Assembly (NCBI RefSeq): GCF_000426865.1
Contig: NZ_AUGE01000005.1
Span: 1 to 64,000, forward strand
Direction of reading: 5' to 3'
DNA from: Citrifermentans bremense R1
GTDB taxonomy: Bacteria > Desulfobacterota > Desulfuromonadia > Geobacterales > Geobacteraceae
DNA: 64,000 nt
Shown here: piece after piece, positions 43,692 to 52,021 of the stretch
How positions within the stretch are numbered: the stretch's first letter is position 1
Layout: each line of letters opens with the position of its first letter
Notes under the pieces: model-generated
The model's database searches: none
What the model was told of the DNA's origin: nothing
The model's input: only the letters and a program-made list of their open reading frames with translations
Made by a program: the position numbers and the translations under genes

Positions 43692-44798
43692 TTATTGTTT
43701 CCTTTTATCCCTGCAGTTTTTCAAAGCTGTTTCGTCTGCTGTTTTGCCTTTTTCTGTTGCTGCTATTACTTCATCCATTCCATGTAGGTACGAATTGTAC
43801 TCTTCGGTACTAGGTATATAACCAATCGATTTGAGGTTCTGATAAGAGGCTTCATCGTGATATGGCGCCACATCCCGCTTGGTGCCTACGGCTTTGTTGG
43901 CAAAAAGCGATAAGCCTTTTGATCCAAAAAAATCTTCCTGTGTCTTAGTCAGCACTTCGCCTTTTACTCTAATAGCCGTTATTTTCTCTGACTCGACAGC
44001 GGCTCGTTCTGTATCATGTGAGTACCGTGCAACCGTCCGAGGATGCAGACCCGCTGAGTTGTAAGTAGATGCTGTAAGGCCGCTCGCTCCCTGGGCTGCA
44101 CTGGTTAATCCACCGCCCAAAGAATGTCCGACCATATGAATGCTAACTCCCATCATGGCCATAAGACGACCTATCCCAACAGCGGCTTTATAGTAGGATG
44201 CCTCTCTGTTGGCATCTTGATTGAAGTTATTTATCCAATCCTCTTCTGCCGACGTAGAACCTCTCAGAGCAAGTACGCTCCTCGGCTGGAGATCGCTTCC
44301 CCAAACCACAGGATCTTTTAGGTATATGGCCGCTCTAAAGTTACTATTTTTCGGCGTTAGCATATCCTGGTCCAATCCCATTAATTTAAGTTGCTCCGAC
44401 GTTGGCTTCAAAAATCCGGGCGGCGGGTTGTCGCGCAGTTCGGGGGGCGCTTTCGGATCGTTGGCCAGGTAAATGTGCTTCGCACAGCGCATATATTCAA
44501 CCTCATTCATGTCCTTGCGCAGCCGGACCGCTTCCGTTGCATGCTTCGGGCAAGCGACTAATTCTCTGCTCACCAGGTCAAGTCGCTCCTTGCGCCGCGC
44601 CGCTTTCGTGTTTCTTATGCACTCCTGCGTGGTGGAAACAGGCATCGATGATAGATCTCCCAGAATGGATTCTCGCGCCACCATGTATTCGTGCTGACGC
44701 ATGGCATCCGTTTTGGCCTGCTCGACTTTCTGGAGTTCACCCGACATCATCCTCGCAAGGCGTGGTGCCAGAACAGCCTTAATCGGATCTGCAAGCAT
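43692..44798 (-). CDS. putative T6SS lipase effector (alpha/beta hydrolase, GHSLGG)
   Basis: A 368-residue protein without a signal peptide. The N-terminal 130 residues are helical and Cys-containing. The C-terminal lipase-3-like domain has LRGSTSAEEDWINNF (an oxyanion-type region), IHMVGHSLGGGLTSAA with nucleophile Ser226, and a histidine candidate in YNSYLHGMDE. Position between tssG and vgrG, with an ankyrin immunity gene attached, points to a Tle-type phospholipase delivered to the periplasm of rivals. The exact Tle class is not assigned. GGAGCGG precedes ATG 44798. Confidence 0.8.
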   Translation of the reverse strand: MLADPIKAVLAPRLARMMSGELQKVEQAKTDAMRQHEYMVARESILGDLSSMPVSTTQECIRNTKAARRKERLDLVSRELVACPKHATEAVRLRKDMNEVEYMRCAKHIYLANDPKAPPELRDNPPPGFLKPTSEQLKLMGLDQDMLTPKNSNFRAAIYLKDPVVWGSDLQPRSVLALRGSTSAEEDWINNFNQDANREASYYKAAVGIGRLMAMMGVSIHMVGHSLGGGLTSAAQGASGLTASTYNSAGLHPRTVARYSHDTERAAVESEKITAIRVKGEVLTKTQEDFFGSKGLSLFANKAVGTKRDVAPYHDEASYQNLKSIGYIPSTEEYNSYLHGMDEVIAATEKGKTADETALKNCRDKRKQ

Positions 44799-44840
44799 GA
44801 CCGCTCCTTTTACACAATTTCAGTGGCTGGTTGCATAGAC

Positions 44841-45851
44841 TTACTGCAGTGTCACGTAAGGATCGTCAGACAGCATCGTCCCCGGCGTGTTCATCCACAT
44901 GGACCAGCCAAGCCTTGGTGCATCAGGTCCTGCTTCTCCCAGCATCAACGTTGGGACTTCTTCCTTCTTTAAAACCAGCCGCACCTCGAACTCGTACTCC
45001 ACGCCTACCAGATACCTGACCAACGCGACTAACGAGGTTAGCCTTTCCCCCCCGGGGAGCATGTTGTTGAACTCTCGAAACGACATGGGGCCGAGACAGA
45101 GGCGGAAGGTTGTCTGGCTCTCCCATACTTCGCCGCCGCAGCTCGCATTTTTACCAAGCTCGCAGTTGCCTTCTCCAATGATCGTCCTGTCCTCCGGCTC
45201 CAAAGTGATCAGCCTGGGCACGAACTGCTCCACTTCCGCAGCCAAGCCTAGCTGGTACTGCACCACCGCGGCTACCATTCCAGCGGTGGGGATGTTTCGG
45301 GAGATCTGTCCACAGAAGAAAAGCGGTACCCGTCCAGGGGAGCAGACCCCGGAGAGTCCCGGTGTTCCCAGCCCGATGAGATTCAGGAGATAGTTGGAAA
45401 AGCGGTCCGAATGGTCGCTCTTCTTGCCAGGCATGACGCGGCTTCGCTTCCAGACAAGGTAAAACAACGAAATGAGCCGGTGATGGAAGAGATCGTAAAA
45501 GGCCATCATCGCCGGATCCTTTGCCCGCCCCCGCTCCAGCGCCAGTTCGTGGTACCAGTCAGGGAGCGTTCCCGACGGCCCGACCGCTCCCATAAACGCC
45601 ACCTCCATCTGCGGGGGAGCTCCGTCCTTTCCTTCCTCCAGGTTCGCTATGTCACTGGCAGGAAACGAAAAGCCGGTGCGGGCGCGGAAGCGGACCGGCT
45701 CCTCTTTCGGACTCAAGGCCTGCCCGAGATCGCGCCCCTCCAACCGGCTTCGTTCCAGATAGTTCACCGCCTGGAAAAAGGAGTGGCGGTGAAACTCCCG
45801 CAACAGGCGCTTTCTTGCTTTTGGACACTCTTCGGTCCCGGCTGAATGCAT
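44841..45851 (-). CDS. tssG: T6SS baseplate component TssG
   Basis: The 336-residue protein starts MHSAGTEECPKARKRLLREF and carries HSFFQAVNYLERS, FPASDIANLE, FMGAVGPSGTLPDWY and YDLFHHRLISLFYLVWKR, the TssG (ImpH/VasB) pattern. TssG forms baseplate wedges with TssE, TssF and TssK. ATG 45851 with AGGAGG was preferred to a start 17 codons earlier. It lies 14 bases after tssF. Confidence 0.93.
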   Translation of the reverse strand: MHSAGTEECPKARKRLLREFHRHSFFQAVNYLERSRLEGRDLGQALSPKEEPVRFRARTGFSFPASDIANLEEGKDGAPPQMEVAFMGAVGPSGTLPDWYHELALERGRAKDPAMMAFYDLFHHRLISLFYLVWKRSRVMPGKKSDHSDRFSNYLLNLIGLGTPGLSGVCSPGRVPLFFCGQISRNIPTAGMVAAVVQYQLGLAAEVEQFVPRLITLEPEDRTIIGEGNCELGKNASCGGEVWESQTTFRLCLGPMSFREFNNMLPGGERLTSLVALVRYLVGVEYEFEVRLVLKKEEVPTLMLGEAGPDAPRLGWSMWMNTPGTMLSDDPYVTLQ

Positions 45852-45865
45852 CACCTCACCTCCTG

Positions 45866-47638
45866 TCACAGCAGCACCCGGTCCCCGTTCCTGGGCGGCC
45901 ATTTCTTCATGACCTCCTTACGTTGGCGACTTTTGGCGACCAGTTGCACGAAGGAATTCAGCGAGACGTACTCTCCCAGGAACCTCTCCAGGACAGAGGC
46001 GAAAAGGTAAACACCGTTCCCGACAAACTGCCGCTCGTCGAACTCGATGGTGACTTCGACGCCACGACAAAAAAGAGCGCCTATCCTCCTGGTGACGTGA
46101 CGGGATGAGACCGACACGATTCCATTTATCTGCTGTCGTGTCGCGGGGGAATCCTCGAAGTTGTACAGCCTCAGCATGTCCTTGAGCGCTGCCCCCTCAG
46201 ATTCCAGAAGCGAAAGATGGTTGAGGGAAAGATGCGAGATGAGCCGCCATTGCGAAGCGCCGGACAAGGCGGGACGACGCACTGCCGTCGGCCTGACCAT
46301 GGCATTGATCGCTTCGACCGGCGCAGCAGCCTCGATACCGAAATCGCCAGCCGGATCCCCCCACGGAAGCGTGCCGGGAAGATCGCGGTTGCTGCAGATC
46401 AGCCGCAGGGTCACGGTTTCATCTGGCGGATCGGCGGGATCTGAAGCGAGATCGCAAAAGGAGAGAAAGACCTCGGTGCCGCTATCCCCAGCTATTCCTG
46501 AAGCCTTGCGCTGCATTAGCCACCATACCCCTTCGATGTTGTCGGTGCTTCCGCCGTCGGGGCGGGTAATTTCATAGAGCGGCCGGTAGACCCTGGTGAC
46601 CGGGGTGGGCGTATCCGATATGCCGCTTACTCGGTCGATGCTGAAGATCTCCATCGCTTCGGGGGACCGTAAATCGGGGACGACCCGGTACTCTGTCTGC
46701 CGGTGTTCGATCCGGATCGGCTCAGCTATTTTGCTGAAGAGGTTTACGGCGGGGGTGGCATTTAGACAGAAGGTTTCGGCGCTAACAGGTAAGGAAGGTT
46801 CAGCTGCATGGTCGAGATGTATGGTCAGATCCAGCGTGTCTCCAAAATCCCTGAGGGGCGCAGAGGAGAGTCCTGCCACTTCCAGGAAGAGGTACTTTTC
46901 CGGGAAGGCGAAGTATTCCAACAGCAGGCGGTACCCCTTGAACGACTGCCTTGGGAAGGGGAGCAGCATCTCATCTTCATCGAATCCCACCGGGCGGATG
47001 CAGTTTTTAGGCAGGGCTACAGGGGGGATCTTTTTCCCGACCGCCACGCATTCGATGCGGGAGACGTTATTGAGCAACTGCTCGTAGAGCTGAAAGGTGT
47101 GCTGGCGCTGCCCATTGAGGTAAAAACGGATGCTGTCGGGGGGGAAGCGCGCGAAGGTTACCTTGTTGTGGAGCTTCAACCTGATTGTGATGACCTGATC
47201 CGCTAGCGCAGCATGCGCCACTTCCATAGGCCAAAGCGTCACCGGGTAGGCGGTGGCGAACCGGCAGCGAACGCCGTCGAGCGCCCGGTAAAACATGGTC
47301 GTCCCTTTCGGGATCAGGTAGCCGGTGTCAGGAACGTTCTTCGTCAGGGGAGAGAATCTGACCACCGACAGAGAAGGTATGGGGTTCGTGCAGTGCGGGT
47401 AAAGAACGTTCAGAAGGGACTGCGTGATTTCCGGGAAGTCGTCGTCGAGCTTTTTGTGCATCCTCGCGCAGATAAGGGCAAAGGCTTCGATGAGCCTCTC
47501 GACATGCGGATCCTCGCACCTGTCCGGCTCAAGCAGAAGCCTTCCCGCAATGCTTGGATATTTCCTGGCGAACTCGCTCCCCATCTCGCGAATGAAGCTG
47601 AGTTCCTTTTCGTAATAGTCTAGGAAATCATCACCCAT
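45866..47638 (-). CDS. tssF: T6SS baseplate component TssF
   Basis: The 590-residue protein begins MGDDFLDYYEKELSFIREMG and continues EFARKYPSIAGRLLLEPDRC and ERLIEAFALICARMHKKLDDDFPEI, the N-terminal TssF (ImpG/VasA) signature. It builds the wedge that contacts the sheath base and VgrG hub. It sits 7 bases after tssE and before tssG. Confidence 0.95.
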   Translation of the reverse strand: MGDDFLDYYEKELSFIREMGSEFARKYPSIAGRLLLEPDRCEDPHVERLIEAFALICARMHKKLDDDFPEITQSLLNVLYPHCTNPIPSLSVVRFSPLTKNVPDTGYLIPKGTTMFYRALDGVRCRFATAYPVTLWPMEVAHAALADQVITIRLKLHNKVTFARFPPDSIRFYLNGQRQHTFQLYEQLLNNVSRIECVAVGKKIPPVALPKNCIRPVGFDEDEMLLPFPRQSFKGYRLLLEYFAFPEKYLFLEVAGLSSAPLRDFGDTLDLTIHLDHAAEPSLPVSAETFCLNATPAVNLFSKIAEPIRIEHRQTEYRVVPDLRSPEAMEIFSIDRVSGISDTPTPVTRVYRPLYEITRPDGGSTDNIEGVWWLMQRKASGIAGDSGTEVFLSFCDLASDPADPPDETVTLRLICSNRDLPGTLPWGDPAGDFGIEAAAPVEAINAMVRPTAVRRPALSGASQWRLISHLSLNHLSLLESEGAALKDMLRLYNFEDSPATRQQINGIVSVSSRHVTRRIGALFCRGVEVTIEFDERQFVGNGVYLFASVLERFLGEYVSLNSFVQLVAKSRQRKEVMKKWPPRNGDRVLL

Positions 47639-47645
47639 TTAATTC

Positions 47646-48125
47646 TCACTTGAACACGGAGTAGGCGCCGCTGTTGCTGTCGAAGCTGGTGGCAAAGCTA
47701 ACCGGAGCCGGCTGCGGCTCGACCATCAAGACCCCCTCGATCCTGAACTGCAGGGTCCGGCCCGATTCTGGTAGGACATCGAGCCGAACCACTGCCTCTT
47801 TAAGACGAGGTTCGAACGACAGCAGCAACCTTTGTATCTCCAGCCGGATCTGCTCTCTGGCCAAGGCAGTGCGTGGGTTGTGCGTGCTGAAATCCCTTGC
47901 GCCGTAGCTGAGAACGGACTTCTGCGACTCTTGCCTGCAGTCCGGCGCGAGCGGGACACTTCTCCTCGTGTTGAGAAGGTTTTCCAGGTCGCGAAGCAGG
48001 GAGTCCAGGATGTCACCCAAGACTCCCTCCCCGGCCTGGGCAGGCCCACTGCGTGCCGGAGCAGCAATGAGCCTGTCCAGCAACGATCTCTTCAGGTAGG
48101 GGGTTTTTCCCCTGCGGGGTGTCAC
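47646..48125 (-). CDS. tssE: T6SS baseplate component TssE (gp25-like)
   Basis: The 159-residue protein carries the gp25 core: SLLDRL near the start, SVLSYGARDFSTHNPRT, REQIRLEIQRLLLSFEPRL. TssE starts sheath polymerisation from the baseplate. The start chosen is GTG 48125, two bases after the hcp stop and with AAGAAGG upstream. The longer TTG start is inside hcp. It is downstream of hcp and upstream of tssF. Confidence 0.9.
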   Translation of the reverse strand: MTPRRGKTPYLKRSLLDRLIAAPARSGPAQAGEGVLGDILDSLLRDLENLLNTRRSVPLAPDCRQESQKSVLSYGARDFSTHNPRTALAREQIRLEIQRLLLSFEPRLKEAVVRLDVLPESGRTLQFRIEGVLMVEPQPAPVSFATSFDSNSGAYSVFK

Positions 48126-48127
48126 CT

Positions 48128-48625
48128 TCAAACCTTCTTGTTGCTTTCGAGGTTCCAACCGGCGGCAATCTGGCCGCCGCCCGAGCCGTCCGCGCGGTTT
48201 TGATGTGTGTAGGCCAGCTCGATCTTGCCGTAGTTGAAGGAGATCTTTTCAAGAGGGAGGGTTTCGTCGGCGTGCGAGGTGCCGCCGGGACGGTTCATGC
48301 TGATGATGACGTTGCTGAGCTTATACTCCATGTACTTCATCTTGTCTCCGCCTGCCCGGCACAGTTCCAGCGTCACGGTGGGGATGTGTCGGCCGGTGGC
48401 GCAGGCTTCGAAAAGCTTCGGAGACGCCTTGTCCAGCGCCTTCACGATGTTGAAATCCGAGAAGTTCGCCCTTTCGGAGGAGGCGCCGCCGGAGGTGCTC
48501 GCCGAACCGGAGGGGCGTTGCATTACGGAGAAGTTGTAAGAAAGGATCTCGATCCATTCCTTGTGCTTGTCGTCGGTACTCTCCCCCGGTATCCCTTCTA
48601 TTTTCAGGAACGCGTCAAATGCCAT
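48128..48625 (-). CDS. hcp: T6SS inner tube protein Hcp
   Basis: A 165-residue Hcp-family protein: MAFDAFLKIEGIPGESTDDKH, IEILSYNFSVMQR, then FSDFNIVKALDKASPKLFEACATG and LCRAGGDKMKYMEYKLSNVIIS. It stacks as hexameric rings inside the sheath. Placing hcp between tssC and tssE is common. AGGAGGA lies before ATG 48625. Confidence 0.96.
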   Translation of the reverse strand: MAFDAFLKIEGIPGESTDDKHKEWIEILSYNFSVMQRPSGSASTSGGASSERANFSDFNIVKALDKASPKLFEACATGRHIPTVTLELCRAGGDKMKYMEYKLSNVIISMNRPGGTSHADETLPLEKISFNYGKIELAYTHQNRADGSGGGQIAAGWNLESNKKV

Positions 48626-48638
48626 GGATTCATCCTCC

Positions 48639-50126
48639 TTATTCTCTTGCCGGTGCCGGCAGGCTGGCCACAAGCCTCAGCGAGACGGTAAGTTCGTCAA
48701 GCTGGAAGTGCGGCTTCAAAAAAGCGACGGCGCGGTAGGCACCGGGCTTGGCGGGATCTTCGAAGACCTCCACCCGGGCCTCCCGCAGTGGGTAACGCGA
48801 TTTCATCTCCTGGCCGGCGTCGTCGTCCAGAAGCACGTAGTTGCTGATCCAGCGGTTGAGGTAGTCCTCCACGTTTTTCCTGGTGTCAAAGCTGCCGACC
48901 TTGTCGCGCATCAGCGCCTTCAGGTAATGGGCGAATCGTGAGACGGCGAGTATGTACTGCAACTGCGCGGAGAGGCGTGCGTTGGCGTTGGCCGCATCGG
49001 AGTCGTAGCTCTTGGGACGGTGTGCGCTTTGGGCGCTGAAGAACGCGGCGTTGTCGGTCCCTTTGCAATGGACCAGCGGGATGAAGCCCAGGTCCGCCAG
49101 CTCCTTTTCGCGCCGGTCGGTGATGGCAATCTCAGCCGGGCACTTGTGGGCCAGTTCCCCTTCCCCCGTTTTGAAGCAGTGCACCGGCAGGTCGCTCACA
49201 AGACCGCCACCCTCCACTCCCCTGATCGCCGCGATCCAGCCGTATTTCGCGAAAGCTTCGGTCACCCGTTCGGCCAGGCAGTAGGCGGCGTTGCCCCAGA
49301 GATAATTGCCGTGTTCGGTGCCGTCCACATCCTCATGAAACTGGAATAGTTCAGCCGGATCGGCGTCGGGTCCGTAGGGGAGCCGCATCAGCACCCGGGG
49401 GAGGCAAAGGGCCACGTAGCGGGCATCTTCAGAGATGCGGAAGGATTTCCACTTGGCGTAATCCGGCCCCTGGAATATCTTGGCCAAGTCCCTGGGCCTG
49501 TCGAGTTCGCCGAAGGTCTCCATATTGAACAGGGAAGGAGACGCAGCGGTCAATAACGGTGCGTGCGCGGCAGCCGCAACCTCGGATATCCGTGTCAAAA
49601 GCGAAAGATCCTGCGGCGTGTTGCCGAATTCGAAGTCACCCACCAGACAGCCGTAGGAAGCCCCCCCGTAGCTGCCGAACTCCTCCTCGTACACCTTCTT
49701 GAACAGAGCGGACTGATCGAACTCTGCCGCCTTCTCCATGTCCTGCACGAGGTCCCGGCGCGAAACGTTCAGGACCCTGATCTTCAGGTTGGCTCCGGTT
49801 TCGCTTTGGTGCACCAGATGGTCAAGGCCGCGCCAGGAGGCTTCCAACCTCTGGAATTCGGGATGGTGGATGATCTCGTTCACCTGCGCGGAGATGAGCG
49901 CGTCCAGTTGGGCGATCCTTTGGTTGATCATCTGTTCCGTGTCGCGGCTCACCGTCATCCCCCCCTCAAGGACCTGCTGCGCCAGTTCGCCCACAAGGTC
50001 CACTGCATGCTCACGGCGGCAGACGCCGCGGGCAAGTCGCCCTTCCTGGATGATCAGCTCCAGCAGGCCTCCCGCGGGTAGCGGCTCCGCGTACAGTACT
50101 TCCGGTTCCCTATCTTGCTCTCCCAT
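48639..50126 (-). CDS. tssC: T6SS sheath large subunit TssC
   Basis: The 495-residue protein contains the TssC (VipB) landmarks LDALISAQVNEIIHHPEFQRLEASWRGLDHLV, YEEEFGSYGGASYGCLVGDFEF and RFAHYLKALMRDKVG near the C-terminus. It forms the contractile sheath with TssB. ClpV normally recycles this sheath, and no clpV is found here. ATG 50126 has a GGGGG site. Directly downstream of tssB. Confidence 0.95.
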   Translation of the reverse strand: MGEQDREPEVLYAEPLPAGGLLELIIQEGRLARGVCRREHAVDLVGELAQQVLEGGMTVSRDTEQMINQRIAQLDALISAQVNEIIHHPEFQRLEASWRGLDHLVHQSETGANLKIRVLNVSRRDLVQDMEKAAEFDQSALFKKVYEEEFGSYGGASYGCLVGDFEFGNTPQDLSLLTRISEVAAAAHAPLLTAASPSLFNMETFGELDRPRDLAKIFQGPDYAKWKSFRISEDARYVALCLPRVLMRLPYGPDADPAELFQFHEDVDGTEHGNYLWGNAAYCLAERVTEAFAKYGWIAAIRGVEGGGLVSDLPVHCFKTGEGELAHKCPAEIAITDRREKELADLGFIPLVHCKGTDNAAFFSAQSAHRPKSYDSDAANANARLSAQLQYILAVSRFAHYLKALMRDKVGSFDTRKNVEDYLNRWISNYVLLDDDAGQEMKSRYPLREARVEVFEDPAKPGAYRAVAFLKPHFQLDELTVSLRLVASLPAPARE

Positions 50127-50137
50127 GATCCCCCCCT

Positions 50138-50668
50138 TTATCCGGCGCTCTCAGTGTCGGGTTCCTTGGCGCTCTTCGCCTCCTCACAGATGAGTTTCAG
50201 CGCATCCGGGCTGGATAACGCTTCCTGCAGTAACTGTTCGAGCCGGTCGTTGCCGTCGAGCCTCGCAAGCAGATCAGAGAGCCTCTTCCGCGCCTCGACC
50301 AGTCTCCGGAGCGGCTCCACCTGCAGTGCCACCTTCTCCGGATGAAAGTCATCGAGAGTTGTGAAACGGAGGTCGACGGCGAGTTGGGAGCCGTCTTCCG
50401 CGAGCCGGTTCGGAACCCGCAATGCCGCTCTCGGCCGCATCCCCTCCAGGACCGAATCGATGTTGTCGCGGTCGACTTCCACGAAGCTCCTCTCCTTCAG
50501 CCTCGGCAGGGGTTGATCCCGCTTCCCCGACAGGTCGGCGAGCACCCCCACCACGAAAGGAATCTCCTTCATCTCGATGCCGCCCCCAGTCTCCACGTCG
50601 TAGGTGATCCGGACACGGGGCGCCCGCACGCGTTCCAGCTTGTGTTGCAGGCTCTCGGACTTTGCCAT
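50138..50668 (-). CDS. tssB: T6SS sheath small subunit TssB
   Basis: The 176-residue VipA/TssB protein has SLQHKLERVRAPRVRITYDVETGGG, PFVVGVLADLSG and the FTTLDDFHPEKVALQVEPLRRL region. It partners TssC in the sheath. AAAGGAG precedes ATG 50668. Its 11-base gap to tssC indicates co-translation. Confidence 0.96.
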   Translation of the reverse strand: MAKSESLQHKLERVRAPRVRITYDVETGGGIEMKEIPFVVGVLADLSGKRDQPLPRLKERSFVEVDRDNIDSVLEGMRPRAALRVPNRLAEDGSQLAVDLRFTTLDDFHPEKVALQVEPLRRLVEARKRLSDLLARLDGNDRLEQLLQEALSSPDALKLICEEAKSAKEPDTESAG

Positions 50669-50691
50669 GGTCTCTCCTTTTGCTTATGGAA

Positions 50692-52011
50692 TTAGATCCG
50701 GTAAGGGATCCCCTTGGTGACGTCGAGGGAACAGATCCGTTTGAACAAGACCCGCGACAAGGTCAGGTCTTCATCCGGAAGCTCGCCCGCCTGCAGGCAC
50801 TGGTAGTAGGCGTGCAGCACCTCCGCGATCCACACCGGCGACTCCCAGCGCTCCAGCTTCAACTCCTCGATCATGTCGTGCAACTCCTCCACTATCGGCC
50901 TGGCCAGATCCCCCCGTCCCGCTTTCAGGCAGAGCTTCACCATCAGGAGGCGGATCCGGTTGCGGTCTCTGGTGGATTCGCAGCTGTTGCTGGTGTAAAG
51001 CAGCATGGTCAGCGCCTGTTCGAGATGTCCCGCCTCCAGCAGGGCGAGCCCTTCACCCCAAAGCGAGCTCTCCTGTTGCTGCGCAGCGCCGGGACGGGAT
51101 ACGCCGGCGATGCCGTCTGGCTGCCTGAGCGCCGGCGGCGCCACCTCTGCTGTTTCCTTCTCTTCCGTCCCCTGCACTTCGCCCACTTTTTCTTGAGGCT
51201 CATTTGCCTGGGCGGGAGATTCGACGCCGTAGCACTTCCTTGCCAGCATCTGGCAACTGTTCATGGCCGCCCCCAAAGCGGCCAGGCTCGGTGCCGGCGC
51301 GGGGAACCACTTCGCCTCGACCCCCCATTCCAGCCCCTGCAGGCTCTCTTCGCAGCGTTTGAGGCTTTCCAGAAGCTGCTCTGAAAAGGTGCCGCGAGAT
51401 TTTTTCACTGCGGCATCGAATTCCTCGGCGGTGAGCCCTCCCTCCGAAATGCGCGCATCCCGGCGCTGCTTCCATTCCTCCTCCACCTCGCCGTAACTGT
51501 TCCTGGTCTCTGCCTCATAGCCGACACGGCGAGACTCCTCCCATTTGAGCCAGGAGTAACCCGGCGTCACCAAAGGGTCAGTGAGAGGGATCCTTTTTAG
51601 CTGCGTGGCCACCTTCTCGTTCAGAAAGTCGAACGGAGCTGCCCGGTATTCCAGGTCCTCGTCCCCGCTTACCGGGTAAAAGCAATCCCAGTATCTTCCC
51701 ATCAGTTCCTTGAGCAGGCGCAACCCCGCATCCAAACCGGGAAAACCGTCCACCACGATAAGCGACTCGCAAAGCCAGACCGCTATCTGCAGGTCTTTGC
51801 TCTTGGTGGAAAGGGCGGCGACGCAGAGCTTGATCACCTTGTTCCAGTCGGCTGCCTTTACATCATGGCGCCAGTCCCCGAGCGCTACGGCATCATCGCT
51901 TCTGCGGGCCTCCATTATCTCCTCGTAGAAGGTGGTGTAGCGCAGATCGCTTCCCGCCGGTGTTTCCGTGCTGATGGGGGCCAGCAGTTCCTCCACTGTT
52001 ACGTCTTGCAT
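50692..52011 (-). CDS. tssA: T6SS cap/baseplate protein TssA
   Basis: A 439-residue TssA with the ImpA N-terminal domain (about 5-135; LLAPISTETPAGSDLRYTTFYEEIMEARR and DLQIAVWLCESLIVVDGFPGLDAGLRLL). A Glu/Pro-rich linker (about 275-310) and a C-terminal VasJ-like helical domain follow. It helps assembly of tail and baseplate. Upstream of tssB by 23 bases. Confidence 0.93.
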   Translation of the reverse strand: MQDVTVEELLAPISTETPAGSDLRYTTFYEEIMEARRSDDAVALGDWRHDVKAADWNKVIKLCVAALSTKSKDLQIAVWLCESLIVVDGFPGLDAGLRLLKELMGRYWDCFYPVSGDEDLEYRAAPFDFLNEKVATQLKRIPLTDPLVTPGYSWLKWEESRRVGYEAETRNSYGEVEEEWKQRRDARISEGGLTAEEFDAAVKKSRGTFSEQLLESLKRCEESLQGLEWGVEAKWFPAPAPSLAALGAAMNSCQMLARKCYGVESPAQANEPQEKVGEVQGTEEKETAEVAPPALRQPDGIAGVSRPGAAQQQESSLWGEGLALLEAGHLEQALTMLLYTSNSCESTRDRNRIRLLMVKLCLKAGRGDLARPIVEELHDMIEELKLERWESPVWIAEVLHAYYQCLQAGELPDEDLTLSRVLFKRICSLDVTKGIPYRI

Positions 52012-52021
52012 GACAGTCTCC

